Below are positions 44,774 through 57,200 of a DNA stretch of 64,000 nucleotides, piece after piece. The position numbers and the translations under genes were made by a program. The DNA is taken from positions 1,674,001 through 1,738,000 of the forward strand of contig NZ_CP013341.1 of assembly GCF_001455205.1 (NCBI RefSeq), in the 5' to 3' direction. The DNA comes from Nitrosomonas ureae. Lineage in GTDB: Bacteria; Pseudomonadota; Gammaproteobacteria; Burkholderiales; Nitrosomonadaceae. The stretch's first letter is position 1, and each line of letters opens with the position of its first letter. The notes under the pieces were generated by a model. The model was not told the origin of the DNA. It saw only the letters and a program-made list of their open reading frames with translations, and did no database searches.

Positions 44774-47700
44774 ATGGCAAATCAAATCGAAAAAAAGAAA
44801 GAGAATCTAGTTCTCGGACGGGTAATTGACCAACTCAATCGTCCCTTGTCCAATCTCATCGTCCAGGCCTTCGATAGGGATATGCGCAGTGAAGAATTGT
44901 TGGGCGAAAATATCACTGATCGGGAGGGGAAATATGAAATTATCTGGCTGCACAGTCAGTTAAGCGGTAGGGGCAGAAAAGAAGCGGATATTCTGATTAA
45001 AGTATTTACCAGGGAAAATAAGACCCTGCTCTTTGCTTCCGATATAGATGCCGTGCGGTTTAATGCTACGCCACGGGAAGAGATCAATATTACCATTGGA
45101 ACGGTTATTAAGCCGGAAGTGGTGGAATATGACTATCTCTTAAAAGAAGTTCGTTTCCTTGCCAATAAAGTCGCCATTCCCGATTTGCAGGAAACTGAAC
45201 AAAACAGGGACATCACCTTTCTCTCCAAAGAAATTGAATTTCCGGCGCAGAAAATAGAACTTTTGGTAGTCTCCCATCGCCTTCAGGCCGAGTCAAAAAT
45301 TGATGCGGCATTCTTTTATGCCCTGTTGCGGAAAAATACGCTGCTCAAAAATGATTTTGTTAAGTCATTTCATGCAAGGTTGGTGATAGATATCAATACC
45401 GAGATATTACCCTTACTGTATGACGCAGCATTAGTTAATCCGGAAACTATAAAAAGTGATGTTGAAGCGGCTGCCAAAGAAATGATCGTTGCTGAAAAAG
45501 TGGCGAAGGAATGGCGGAATTATGTAGAGCAATTACAAAAGTATAAGAATGATGCTGAAGCATACTACCGAAACGAGCATCCACGAAAAGTACTCAACCT
45601 AGTCAGCCGGTTTGTGTTGGAAGATAAAGTCAGTGCAATAGGCAAACTCTTCGAGGAAAATAAAAACGACTTGAATGGTTTTATTAAAAAAGTTACTGAT
45701 CCTTCCTTTTTTAAGAGCGATGCAACAGCAAAAGAAGCAGAAACATCCTTGGCATTGGGCGAGTTGTTGGGATTTGATGGAGCCATCATAGCCCAGATAA
45801 TGGAATCGCAAGCAATCAAAAGAACTGAAGATATCAAGAAACTGGCAGCTTTGAACAAAGCAGGGTGGAAAGAAGCGCTTATCAAGTCGGCAGATAATAT
45901 TGTGATTGCCGGAAAACCTTTAGATAAAGAGCTCATTGATCTGCATGCGTCATCTTTGGTTCGTAAAATGGAGAAGGAATTTCCAACAACTGCTTTTACC
46001 GCGCAATTAGGGCGAGAAAAGATTAATATCTATAGAAATCAGGAAACTATTTATCAGATTCTTACGAAATATGACGATTTTGACTTACAACATAGCAATA
46101 TAGATCTTTTCCTCAGAGAAAAAAATATAGACAACAAAGACGTTGAAGTTAAAGGGGAAGAACCGAATTTCATACAGCGTATTATTAAATCGATTCCTCT
46201 CACCAAAGAGAAAAATATAGATAACAATAACATTGAATCTATACGCAATGAACTGAAGTCTATACAACGTATTTTTAAATTAGTCCCTCACTATAGTAAA
46301 ACGAATGCATTATTAATGGAGAAAATCCATTCTGCACAAAGCATTGCGGCTATAGGCGAAACCCGATTTCTTAAGGAAATAGCACCAAAAGCAGGAATAG
46401 AGACTAAAGAAGCCAAAGATATTTTCCGCAGAGCCGAGCGTACTAATACGGCTGCTATGATTATCGTTGGAGAATTAACGGACACCATGCGGGCTATGGA
46501 TGTTTCGGCGATAGAAACCAAATCACTTTCCAAAAAATTGGAAGCGGTTGGCAAAGATTTCCCTAATCTGAAATCACTCTTCAAACTGACTGACACATGT
46601 GCCTGCGAGCACTGTCTTTCGGTGTATAGCCCAGCAGCCTATTTGGTTGAAATATTGCAGTTTTTGGATAAGCGCAGTGTCGTTGATCTCACTATTCCTG
46701 CGCCACCTCCACCCGCAGTTCGTCCCACTGCAAAAATTGCAAAAGATGTTTTATTTGAACGTAGACCTGATCTGGGTGAGATTGATTTAGGCTGCGAAAA
46801 TGCCAATACCCCTGTTCCTTATATCGATCTGGTTTGTGAATTATTAGAAGACGCCATTGCACCCGATGCCGGTATAGATTATTCAGGCGTGCTCTCGGAT
46901 GGATCAGATCCGTTGCAAGGCAAAATAGCCAATGCGCTGGTTACTGCGTTAGTGGCTGCGGGTATTCCTGTAACCGATCAAGCACAGATTTTTGAAACAG
47001 AAATCTCTTCCGGTTCATCAGCGACACTGCCGCATTATTTGCGGGACAAAAAAGCGGTTTGCAAAATCGTCATTACTGGAGGAAATAACTATAAAGTCTT
47101 CCGGCTGCGACAAACCCTTTCTTCCGAGCAAGAATTAGCAGCTGCACCTGAGTATGTGAATTCAGGTGCTTACAATGCTTTAAAAATCGCCAAATACGCA
47201 TTCAAGCTTCCTTTCGATTTAGACCATACCGAAGCCAAAGCCTATTTTACGCGATTTGACATTTCCCGAGCTAAGCTCATGGAAGATTTTCAGTCAGCAG
47301 GCAATCCGGCTGATAAAGCCATCGCCGCAGAGAAATTAGGATTAACGGATGCGGAAAGATTATTAATTATTACACCGGACACTGCCAATCAACAGAAATA
47401 TTGGAACACAACCAGTGCCGATGCTTCTGTTGAAATGAAGGTGGTGGATACATTTCTCACCAAATCAGGCATTACCTATAAGGAGCTTGATCTACTCTTA
47501 TATTTAAATTTTATTGACCCGGCAGATAAACTTTTTATTAAGCATCTTGATCTTTCATGTGACACAGAGAAAAAAGAAATAGCCAATCTGGACGATATTG
47601 CATTAGATCGCATCCATCGTTTCTTACGTTTTCAAAAGAAGACAGGCTGGAAATTCCAAACTTTGGACGAAATCATTTTACAAAGTAAACTGGGTAAAGG

Positions 47701-50700
47701 AAAACTTGATGACGCTGACGACAATGGTGATGGCGTAACAAATGGAGACGAATGCTTAATTCATGCGGCATCGTTGACTAAGCTTTCAGAAGAAGCTGGA
47801 ATCAAATTAGAAGATTTGATTGGCTTTTATGGCGAGATTCCACACCAGACATTGAATGATGATGCAGTAAAACCTCTTTATCATCGGTTGTTTCTGAATA
47901 AAGCCAAGAATGGATTTATTGATGAAAGCTTGTTGCCTGAAAAAGTGGATGGCTCACAATTACTGAAAAATCTCAAAACCAGTATTGCGGTATGTTTACA
48001 ACTAAAAGAACAGGATTTAGCGGATGATAAGTTATTGCAGCTGCTGCCTGACGGTAACTTAACCTTTTCCAATCTCAGTTACCTGTTTGCTGCTTCAAGC
48101 TTAATGAGGAAAATAAAACTCAAGGCGGAAGATTTTATTATTCTTGTACAACTCACAGGCATAAATATTCAGGATTCACCGCAAGCAACTTTAGACTTTG
48201 TTAAAGCTGCCAAGTTAGCTCAGAAATCCTCGTTAAAAGTTGCCGACGTTCAGTTCATGCTTCGTCATGAAGCAAATAATCCTGCTGATCTTATTGATCG
48301 AGAAATCAAAGATGGCAGGATAATACAAATATTGGAGAAGCTGCAAAAAGATTACCAAAGCAATTTTACTGCTAATAGGTCGTCTTTTAATGTCAATTTA
48401 TCTGCAGATGAGCAGAAAGAAACACTACAAAATGTTCTTTCCAAATTGACTGGCATTGGAGAGGAAGATGTAAAAACATTTATTAAATTTATAGATAAAG
48501 ACTGGGTATCAGTAATTTCAGCCAAGTCATTTACAGATGACAAATTAGCATATATTGATAAAGCAACTAGTATAGTTAGAGATAATTTTGATACTACGCG
48601 TATTAAAAACAGTATTGACGCTTTAGATGCTGCTCCCGGTCCAGATATCAGTAATGAACAGAAAGATTTAGTCAAAGCATTTTTAGATACCATAGCGGAT
48701 TACCAACTCCAGTTGGGTAAGTTGAATATCCTTGAGCAAAGTCTTGCCAGCGTTTTTAAGGCGGATTTGGAGTTGATAAAAGTTGTATTGAAATATTCGC
48801 AGTTAAAACAACTTGCTCCAGGATCTGAATTAATTGGTGATTTATTGTTGACTGATGCTCTGATAGACATTGTTAACACAACGCCAATTTTGCCAGGTGT
48901 TACTGAATTAGCGTTTCCAAAGCAATTTCAGTCGTTACGGTTGTTACACAAGTTAATTCCCCTTATTAATTCTTTCAAATTGGAGACCATTCAGACCGAG
49001 TGGCTTCTCAAAAATAATAAAGACCTTGGCTGGTTTGAATTTGATGCTATCCCATACAAAACTGGTCAGACATCGGTTAGCTATATCAAGTATTCCTCTT
49101 TTGCCGGAATGATTGATCTGTCAAAACAGCTGACACCTGTGCCTAATCCAGTAGATGTGGAAAATCCTATCACTTTCTTGTCCGTGGCAGAAATGCTTTT
49201 GCCAACTAGCAGCGCCACAAGGAGCCAATTTATAGAAGTATTTTCGTTACTGACAGGCCACTTCAAAGAAGATATAGATGCCATTGATGCTCATTTATTC
49301 CCTGTATTCAACCTAAGCAATTATAGGGATGTAAATACCTGGCAAAGTATTAGTGACTGTGCCGAACATTTAAGAAAGTTAGGCTCGATCGTTGATCAGG
49401 TCAAGGCATATATCAAACCGATATTAACAGGGACCGATACCTATCTTCTGCGAACCGCACTGAAGGCACGTTATGACGAAGATACGTGGTTAAGCACACT
49501 CAAAGAGATCATGGGCGCTATCCGTCCTCAAAAAAGGGATGCTTTGGTTGCGTATCTGCTGGCTGAAAACCCTCAAATGAAGGACGAAAATGATCTGTAT
49601 GATTATTTCCTGATTGACGTGGAAATGGAGGCTTGTATGCCTTCATCCAGAATTGTTCAGGCACATGGAACTATTCAGCTTTTTGTGCAGCGGTGCTTAA
49701 TGGGATTAGAACCTAAAGCAGCAGCAGACGTATATGCAGCCGATGTAAAAAATGATGGAAGTTGGGATCAGTGGAAGTGGATGAAAAACTATCGGGTGTG
49801 GGAAGCCAACCGCAAGGTATTTCTTTATCCTGAGAACTGGATTGAGGCAGAACTTAGAGATGACAAATCTTTCCTATTTACAGAATTGGAAAATGAACTG
49901 TTACAAAACGAGCTGACCGAATTCACAGCCGAAGAAGGATTAATCAAGTATCTTGAAAAACTCGACAATATTGCTTTCTTGGAAGTCCTTGCCACTTGGT
50001 ATCAATCCGATATCAAAACTATGCATGTTTTTGCCCGCACGAAAGGCGGCGATCCTGCAATTTACTATTACCGGAGGTTCGAACAGGAGCGATATTGGAC
50101 TCCTTGGGAAAAAGTGGAATTGGATATTACAGGCGATCATCTGTTGGCGTTTGTTAGAAATAATCGCTTGTGTTTGGCTTGGCCAGTATTCAGTGAGGTA
50201 CCTAATCCAATTCAAAAATCAAAAGTGCCTAGTGATGGTGATCAAGGGAGCACAATAGATAATGATAAGCCCGCACGGAAGTTGAAAATCCAACTCGCTA
50301 TTAGTGAATTTGCCAATAAAAAATGGCAATCAAAGAAACTTTCTAAGGATGGAATGTTAACACCTAAAGATTTTACTCCCGATGAGGACGAGCTAAGGAG
50401 AGACCAATATAATTTAGTGTACTTTGAAACTGGCCAAAAGATTTTAATTTTTAGTACAACTGTTAAAGGCGAATATGAACAACATCAGATAAATGGTATC
50501 TTTAATATTGCAGGGTGCAAAGGCTATCCAGAATTGGTTTTTCAAGGCAAACAAGATTTTCCAGACTTTTTGCCTGATTTTAGAGATACCTTGTTGAAGT
50601 CACAAAGATATAATGAACTACCCGTAGAACCTAATGATCCTTTTAGAAGCAATCCTGATGATTTGTCTGTTAGAAACGGAATCTCATTTTTCAATTTTTA

Positions 50701-53700
50701 TGAGATTTTAGATAAAACTCCAGGAAAGTTCAGATTGTCGTATCCGCATCAACTGACAGTTATTGACCAGCTAGCATTATTTTTTGAATACTTACTGATA
50801 TATTTTTATGGTGGTAATTATGGGGATAATACAGGCCATGCAACATATGCCAGAAGTAGATGGGGATCTTTTAAAATTCCTTTAGGCACATTTCTTCCTT
50901 ATTACATGGAAGATAGCAACCATGCTTATGTGATAATTCCTGGCTTTTATAAAACTATCCAAGAATCAGAAACCAGTGATCCATTTTATGTAGCAAGAAC
51001 AGCTTCAAATGTAATGCAATTGATTGAGGATATTGTATCTTTATTTATCAAATATATAGCTAAATTACAGGCTGATCCAACACATGACATTTCTAAGTTG
51101 ATTCAGGAGCTATTCAAAGATAATGACTATCAGGAAATTATTAAGGAGCTAAAGGTTTATTCAAGCCTATCCTATGGCGAGCAATTTAAAAATATGTACC
51201 ACCCTTTGATTTGTTCATTGAGAACAGTACTTTATAGAGATGGCATTCCGGCGTTGATGAAAAGGGAAACGCAATTGCAACAAAATCCATTTGATTTTGA
51301 GAAAAACTTTGTTCCAAATGCCAGTATCGTTCCGAAAACTTATATTCTTGAAAAGGCGGGTGTAAAAACTTTATCCTACCCTGCTGAGGATTTAGACTTT
51401 ACAACAGACGGCAGTTATAGCAGCTATAACTGGGAGTTATTTTTCCACGTTCCGCTCTTATTAGCCACAAGGTTGACAAAAAATCAGCGCTTTGAAGAAG
51501 CCTTAAAGTGGTTTCATTATATGTTCAATCCAACCGGAGCATTGGAGGGGACAGCTCCACAGAAATACTGGGTAACTAAGCCTTTTTATCTGACCAATGA
51601 TAGTGACTATATCAATCAGAGAATTGATACCTTGCTCTACAAGATTGCCGATCCCAATACACCAGAAAGGAAGGAATTGGAGTTTGCCATTGACCAATGG
51701 AGGACCAAGCCATTTAAACCGCATGTTGTAGCACGTTTTAGGCCGGTAGCCTACCAAAAAGCAGTGTTGATGAAGTACATTGACAACCTTACTGAATGGG
51801 GCGATTACTTGTTCCGCCAGGATACGATGGAGTCCATTGTTCAGGCTACGCAGATGTATATTTTGGCGGATAAACTATTAGGGTCCAAACCCCGAATTAT
51901 CCCATCTGTCATAAAAGTGCCGTATGAAACCTATAACCAGATGGAAGCTAAGCTGGATGCTTTTGGTAATGCCTTAATTGGCCTGGAAAATATTTTGCCG
52001 GATTTGTCAGCCTTGCCAGAAGGTGGAGCGGAATTACCTCCTGCACCGATTACGTTGTCTATGCTTTATTTCTGTATTCCACAGAATGACAAAATGCTGG
52101 AATATTGGGATCGTATCGCAGACCGATTGTTCAAAATTCGTCATTGCCAAAACATCGATGGTGTGGAGCGCAGTCTTGCTTTGTTTGCGCCTCCCATTGA
52201 TCCCGGTATGCTGGTTCGTGCGGCTGCCGCGGGTCTGGATATATCGTCCATTCTGGCAGGCATCAACGCCCCCACGCCTTATTATCGTTTTAATGTATTG
52301 TCTCAAAAAGCAACGGAGTTGGCACAGGAAGTAAGGGGCCTGGGAAGCTCATTGTTGCAAGCATTGGAAAAGAAAGATGCGGAAGCCATGTCCTTACTGC
52401 GTAGTGAATTGGAAATAAAAGTCCTAAGTGCTGTGAAAGATGTGAAATTACTACAAATTAAAGAATCAAAAGAACAGATTGAAGTACTGAAAAGAACAAA
52501 AGCAGTCACGGATGAGCGGAACAAATACTATACAAATATACAAAAAATTAATAGCAATGAGCAATTAAGTTTAGATAAATTGAGCGAATCGCATGATTTT
52601 CAAACTGCTGCACAAGGAGTGAAACTGGCGGCATCAATCATATCATTGTTACCAGATATTGATTTAGGTGCTTCTGGGTTTGGTGGATCACCAATAGCAA
52701 AATTCAAAATCGGGGGACTTAATATTGGCCAAGCAACGAATGCTGCAAGTGATATCTTATCATTCTTGGGAATGTTGGCTTCAAACGAGTCTTCAAGAGC
52801 ATCTGTTCGCGGTGGATATGATAGAAGGTTTGACGATTGGAAATTACAGGAACGGTTAGCTAAGAAAGAACTTCTTCAAATTGATAAACAGATTGTAGCA
52901 GCAGAAATCCGTAAAGAAATTGCTGAAACAGATCTAAAAAATCATGAGTTGCAAATTGATAATGCCAAAAAGACCGATGAATTCATGCATTCTAAATTTA
53001 CCAACAAAGAATTGTATGATTGGATGATTGGGCAAATCAGTTCGGTATATTTCAGAGCCTATCAACTGGCCCATGATTTTGCTAAAAAGGCCGAAAGAAG
53101 TTATCGCTTTGAATTGGGAAATGATGATTCATTCATCTCCTATGGCTACTGGGATAGCATGAAGAAAGGGTTGCAAAGTGCCGATCATCTTATTCATGAT
53201 ATCAAGCGCATGGAAACCAGTTACCTTGATAAGAATAAACGAGAGTATGAGCTTACCAAGCATATTTCTCTTTCCCTTTTAGATCCATTGGCTTTGGTAA
53301 TGCTCAGAGCCACCGGTGTTTGTGATTTTGAAGTACCCGAGGTTTTGTATGATATGGATCATCCGGGCCACTACTTCAGAAGATTAAAATCCGTCAGTAT
53401 CAGTTTGCCATGTATTGCAGGACCTTATATCTCGGTGAGCGCTAAGTTGTCATTGGTCAGCAACAGATACAGGAAGAATTCTAATCCTGATAATCTCGCT
53501 ACTACTGAATATCTTGAGGATCCCGGCAACGATGAGCGTTTTGTTTACAATGTTGGAGCAATCCAATCAATTGCTGCCAGCAATGCCCAAAACGACAGTG
53601 GTGTCTTTGAATTGAATTTCAGAGATGAACGCTACCTTCCTTTTGAGGGTTGCGGTGCAATAAATTCATGGCGGCTTGAACTTCCAAAAGAAGTAAGGCA

Positions 53701-54217
53701 ATTTGATTACGAGACCATTTCTGATGTGATTCTGCATGTGAAATATACAGCCAGAGAAGGTGGCTCAACGCTACGTGGGTTAGCTGAGAAAGCCTTAAAA
53801 ACTAGTTTGGCTGCAATAACGCAACGAATCAGTGAAACAGGTTTGCATATTGCTCTGAATATGAAGCATGACTTACCAAATGAATGGCATTTATTCAATA
53901 ATAATGGTTCCGTGGACTTGATAATTGATAAATTCAGACTGCCCTACCTGGCTCAGGTAATAGATACTACAACCATTGCCAGTATTATGTTCATAGCCAA
54001 AGTTAAGAGTAAGCCTGCTCCTTCGTCTTATTCAATAAGTATAAGTATTGGTGGGAAAAATTATCCTACTACTTTGTCAATAGTTGATGAATGGAAGTTG
54101 TACATAGGCAATAACACGAACATTGAGATAGATAAATTATTTAATTTGTCAGTAGCTGCTGCGCAGTTGGGGGATCTTGAAGAATTAATGTTAATAGTGA
54201 AATATAGTTTCTCGTGA
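44774..54217 (+). CDS. Tc (ABC) toxin TcA subunit
   Basis: I choose ATG 44774 because AAGGAGGG (44762-44769) precedes it; an earlier in-frame start at 44711 would read through the RAYT remnant. The protein is then about 3147 aa. It has an N-terminal transthyretin-like domain (residues 10-85), a VRP1-type motif CACEHCLSVYSPAAYLVEIL near 610, an EF-hand-like loop DADDNGDGVTNGDE near 980, a neuraminidase-like/receptor-binding region (about 1740-1850), long pore-forming helices (about 2500-2800), and the C-terminal TcB-binding domain (SLSLLDPLALVMLRATGV, near 2830). TcA pentamers bind target cells and form the injection channel. TcB-TcC lies directly upstream on the same strand. Confidence 0.9.
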   Translation: MANQIEKKKENLVLGRVIDQLNRPLSNLIVQAFDRDMRSEELLGENITDREGKYEIIWLHSQLSGRGRKEADILIKVFTRENKTLLFASDIDAVRFNATPREEINITIGTVIKPEVVEYDYLLKEVRFLANKVAIPDLQETEQNRDITFLSKEIEFPAQKIELLVVSHRLQAESKIDAAFFYALLRKNTLLKNDFVKSFHARLVIDINTEILPLLYDAALVNPETIKSDVEAAAKEMIVAEKVAKEWRNYVEQLQKYKNDAEAYYRNEHPRKVLNLVSRFVLEDKVSAIGKLFEENKNDLNGFIKKVTDPSFFKSDATAKEAETSLALGELLGFDGAIIAQIMESQAIKRTEDIKKLAALNKAGWKEALIKSADNIVIAGKPLDKELIDLHASSLVRKMEKEFPTTAFTAQLGREKINIYRNQETIYQILTKYDDFDLQHSNIDLFLREKNIDNKDVEVKGEEPNFIQRIIKSIPLTKEKNIDNNNIESIRNELKSIQRIFKLVPHYSKTNALLMEKIHSAQSIAAIGETRFLKEIAPKAGIETKEAKDIFRRAERTNTAAMIIVGELTDTMRAMDVSAIETKSLSKKLEAVGKDFPNLKSLFKLTDTCACEHCLSVYSPAAYLVEILQFLDKRSVVDLTIPAPPPPAVRPTAKIAKDVLFERRPDLGEIDLGCENANTPVPYIDLVCELLEDAIAPDAGIDYSGVLSDGSDPLQGKIANALVTALVAAGIPVTDQAQIFETEISSGSSATLPHYLRDKKAVCKIVITGGNNYKVFRLRQTLSSEQELAAAPEYVNSGAYNALKIAKYAFKLPFDLDHTEAKAYFTRFDISRAKLMEDFQSAGNPADKAIAAEKLGLTDAERLLIITPDTANQQKYWNTTSADASVEMKVVDTFLTKSGITYKELDLLLYLNFIDPADKLFIKHLDLSCDTEKKEIANLDDIALDRIHRFLRFQKKTGWKFQTLDEIILQSKLGKGKLDDADDNGDGVTNGDECLIHAASLTKLSEEAGIKLEDLIGFYGEIPHQTLNDDAVKPLYHRLFLNKAKNGFIDESLLPEKVDGSQLLKNLKTSIAVCLQLKEQDLADDKLLQLLPDGNLTFSNLSYLFAASSLMRKIKLKAEDFIILVQLTGINIQDSPQATLDFVKAAKLAQKSSLKVADVQFMLRHEANNPADLIDREIKDGRIIQILEKLQKDYQSNFTANRSSFNVNLSADEQKETLQNVLSKLTGIGEEDVKTFIKFIDKDWVSVISAKSFTDDKLAYIDKATSIVRDNFDTTRIKNSIDALDAAPGPDISNEQKDLVKAFLDTIADYQLQLGKLNILEQSLASVFKADLELIKVVLKYSQLKQLAPGSELIGDLLLTDALIDIVNTTPILPGVTELAFPKQFQSLRLLHKLIPLINSFKLETIQTEWLLKNNKDLGWFEFDAIPYKTGQTSVSYIKYSSFAGMIDLSKQLTPVPNPVDVENPITFLSVAEMLLPTSSATRSQFIEVFSLLTGHFKEDIDAIDAHLFPVFNLSNYRDVNTWQSISDCAEHLRKLGSIVDQVKAYIKPILTGTDTYLLRTALKARYDEDTWLSTLKEIMGAIRPQKRDALVAYLLAENPQMKDENDLYDYFLIDVEMEACMPSSRIVQAHGTIQLFVQRCLMGLEPKAAADVYAADVKNDGSWDQWKWMKNYRVWEANRKVFLYPENWIEAELRDDKSFLFTELENELLQNELTEFTAEEGLIKYLEKLDNIAFLEVLATWYQSDIKTMHVFARTKGGDPAIYYYRRFEQERYWTPWEKVELDITGDHLLAFVRNNRLCLAWPVFSEVPNPIQKSKVPSDGDQGSTIDNDKPARKLKIQLAISEFANKKWQSKKLSKDGMLTPKDFTPDEDELRRDQYNLVYFETGQKILIFSTTVKGEYEQHQINGIFNIAGCKGYPELVFQGKQDFPDFLPDFRDTLLKSQRYNELPVEPNDPFRSNPDDLSVRNGISFFNFYEILDKTPGKFRLSYPHQLTVIDQLALFFEYLLIYFYGGNYGDNTGHATYARSRWGSFKIPLGTFLPYYMEDSNHAYVIIPGFYKTIQESETSDPFYVARTASNVMQLIEDIVSLFIKYIAKLQADPTHDISKLIQELFKDNDYQEIIKELKVYSSLSYGEQFKNMYHPLICSLRTVLYRDGIPALMKRETQLQQNPFDFEKNFVPNASIVPKTYILEKAGVKTLSYPAEDLDFTTDGSYSSYNWELFFHVPLLLATRLTKNQRFEEALKWFHYMFNPTGALEGTAPQKYWVTKPFYLTNDSDYINQRIDTLLYKIADPNTPERKELEFAIDQWRTKPFKPHVVARFRPVAYQKAVLMKYIDNLTEWGDYLFRQDTMESIVQATQMYILADKLLGSKPRIIPSVIKVPYETYNQMEAKLDAFGNALIGLENILPDLSALPEGGAELPPAPITLSMLYFCIPQNDKMLEYWDRIADRLFKIRHCQNIDGVERSLALFAPPIDPGMLVRAAAAGLDISSILAGINAPTPYYRFNVLSQKATELAQEVRGLGSSLLQALEKKDAEAMSLLRSELEIKVLSAVKDVKLLQIKESKEQIEVLKRTKAVTDERNKYYTNIQKINSNEQLSLDKLSESHDFQTAAQGVKLAASIISLLPDIDLGASGFGGSPIAKFKIGGLNIGQATNAASDILSFLGMLASNESSRASVRGGYDRRFDDWKLQERLAKKELLQIDKQIVAAEIRKEIAETDLKNHELQIDNAKKTDEFMHSKFTNKELYDWMIGQISSVYFRAYQLAHDFAKKAERSYRFELGNDDSFISYGYWDSMKKGLQSADHLIHDIKRMETSYLDKNKREYELTKHISLSLLDPLALVMLRATGVCDFEVPEVLYDMDHPGHYFRRLKSVSISLPCIAGPYISVSAKLSLVSNRYRKNSNPDNLATTEYLEDPGNDERFVYNVGAIQSIAASNAQNDSGVFELNFRDERYLPFEGCGAINSWRLELPKEVRQFDYETISDVILHVKYTAREGGSTLRGLAEKALKTSLAAITQRISETGLHIALNMKHDLPNEWHLFNNNGSVDLIIDKFRLPYLAQVIDTTTIASIMFIAKVKSKPAPSSYSISISIGGKNYPTTLSIVDEWKLYIGNNTNIEIDKLFNLSVAAAQLGDLEELMLIVKYSFS

Positions 54218-54263
54218 GACTTCTTTAAGGAGACAACCCCCTTGACGTGCGCCAAATTGCGGG

Positions 54264-57200
54264 CTACTGCTTGCGGTTCGCTCTAAGTCGGCTCACCAAT
54301 CGATTTAACACCTTGCGTACCGGTGCTTGCAGTGTCGCGTGACGCTTCAGAGCCCGGGCTATTCCAGGGCTGAGGGTTTCATAAGCGCGAATAAATGCCC
54401 TGCCAACAACGTGGTAGTTAATCTCATCGCGCCAATTCCGCAGTACCCGCACTTCGTCACTGTCGTATCCGTAAAGCGCCGTGGCGATAAAGCAGGAGCT
54501 TTCCTTGCAAACCTTGATGAACTTTCCCTCGGACGGAACGTTGGAGCGGTCAAGCAGGAATAGCAGATAGTAGCCGACAATGGCGATATTCGGCACCTTG
54601 GGCAGTCTTACCGTGAGTTCGCCAAGTTCTTCCGATTTACGCATCTCAAGTTCAAGCATGCGCTGGTCGCAATTAAAGTTGTGCGTGGTGGTGCCGGCCC
54701 GCACGATAACGACCTTGGCAATCCGTTCGTAATCCGGGCTTGTCACTTTTACTTCACTGTTGTGGCAAAGTGTATTGGGCACATCGCCCAACACAGGCCG
54801 ATTGCGGCAAAAATACCAGGGTTTAAACACTTCGATATCAAACACGCGGGCGCCCAAGCCGGACGCGGCTTTGACATTGCTGCCACCGACATAGACCGAA
54901 CCGTTGGGCAGTAACAGGGAAACGTGATGGTAGTTGCGCACCACGTTCGCGGGCGGCAGGGTTTGCCAGGTGTTTGCTTGGGGATTGTACAGTTCCGCTT
55001 CGAGTACGCCGGTTCCATCATCATTTTCAACTTGCACCCCACCTTCGACAAAAATTTCACCGGTTGGAAGGATAACGGTGTTGTGATTACGCCGCAGCGG
55101 CGGCGTGCCGCTGACTTGCAATTGGCGCGCGGCCGTATCAAACCAGTTGGGCAACGTTGACAGCGGTTCTATCAGTTGTGGTTTTACGCCGCCGGTCATT
55201 AAAACTTTATCGGGCGTGTAGGCGCCAGCGGCGACCGGCACCAACCAAAAAGGCAACAGCGTGGCCGAACCGTTTAAACCGCTGTGGGGCGTGCCCGGAA
55301 TACTACCGGCGACCTGGGTACAGGCGTCGGCGTCATTACCCACGGTCCACTTGTGCACATTGCCGTCTTGCATGTTGTAGGAAGAAAACACTGTTCCATC
55401 CGATAACACCATTAAGCGCGGATATTCGTAACTGCGTCCCACCACGCGCGGTACCAAATCCGCGTCCTTGGGACCTGCCAATGTCCACGCGCCAGTGGCC
55501 GGGTCGTAGGTTTCGAGACTGTTATTGTTGTGGCGACTGTCCTCTTCCCGCGGATGTCCGGAGACACACAGCAATTTGCCGTCGGGCAGGGTGATCACCG
55601 TGGGATACCATTTGCCGCCGGTGCGGTGAATTAATGCACTAGGATCGCTGGGATCTGATTGGGCGGTGAGCTCATTAGTTTTCGCCGTGATTTGCGTCGC
55701 CGTCGCCGACGGGTTGGCTGCCTGCCAGCGCGCCAGATGTTCGCTGACGAAATCGGCGGGCCGCTCGTGGTTGAGCAATCCCTTTCGCACCCAGGATTCA
55801 CTGGCTACATCAAATATCCACGAGTCCCGTGAACCGATGAAATGATTGGCGGCGGCATGATCGATGTGTTCGCCTTCCAAACGCCAGTCATAGGTTCCAC
55901 CGGCGACCAGAAGATCTCCGTTTGCGGTTTGGGCGTGACCCGCGCAAAAAATATCACTGGGCGGGCTGACCAGGCCGGTAATTTTTTGAATACGAAAAGT
56001 TCTCGCGTCCATTAAACGGGTGTGATCGATATCATCGCTGTCATTCAGCGAGCCGGTGTGTTGATCGCCGCCAAAGAACAGAATCTTGCCGCTGCGCAAC
56101 AGGCTGGCATGCACTGCGAGTATTTTGTCGGAATCACTGATGGGATTGCCGTTGGTATCGTACCAGCCCTTCTCCTCCCAAGCGCCGATGAATTCCTGCA
56201 CCGTTACTTCGGTACTGAATTTGGAAATTAAATCACACAGGCGTTGACGGGCTTCGACTTGGTCCTTCGCTACCAGCATGACATTAACTTTTACACTGCC
56301 TTCGTCTTCCGCGACCGTGGCGCCGCCAGCAAAGTTACCGTTGACATAAACTTCGACGATGGCGCCGGGCACGACTTTTTCCACCTTGACGTATTCACCG
56401 CAATTATACAGAGGCGTAACCACCACCGGCCGCGGCAACTCACGGGGTTTTTGGACCTGCACGACATTGGACTTGTCGGAAACTAAACCACAGCCTTTTT
56501 GCACCGCGAAAATTTCATCGCCATCCATTAATGCCGGGGTAACGGTAATGTTGGCTTCGTCGTCATAGACATAAGCCGCTCCGATTTCACCGACGAACGT
56601 GGAATACACCAGCACCAGAGCACCGGGATGAATATCGCGGACACGTACTACGTCGGTACAGGAGTACAGCGGATCCTGCACTTTCGGTGGCGGCATGTTG
56701 GCCGGTTGCGGATTGACATCCACCGTATTGGAGTCGCCAGTTTTAAAACCGCAAATTTCCATGCGGGCGACCACGGACTTACCGCCCTGCAAGGGATCCA
56801 CATAGAAATCCTGCGCGTTTGTGCTTACGGCCTGGCCGATAAAATCAACGCCGTCATGGGTGATAACAACTTTCGCGCCCGGACGCAAATTGCTAAGCGT
56901 AACCACCTTGCCATTAGCGCAGAGTGGTTCAATGATGTGCGGCGGTTCCACTTGCGATACCGGTAGCACCACTTTCTTTTCGGAGTTGTCACTGCGATCA
57001 GCGCATCCGCGTCTATACGGATTGTCGTCCGGCTTGTCATCTCCGCCGGCACCACCGTAGCCTTTAAAATCCTGCCACATCCACACTTCTTCGCCTTCGT
57101 CGAGATGGGGCGATGCGGTAAAGTTCACCGATCCGAGTGAACAGCTTGCGCTCTCCTGTACCAGGGCGCCCATTTTTTCCCGCCGCATGTGCGCGGTGGC

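Noticed and set aside
55157..55594. 145-aa plus-strand frame inside the oxidase gene
   Set aside because: Arginine-rich antisense shadow typical of G+C-rich codon bias; the minus-strand kelch protein is well supported.
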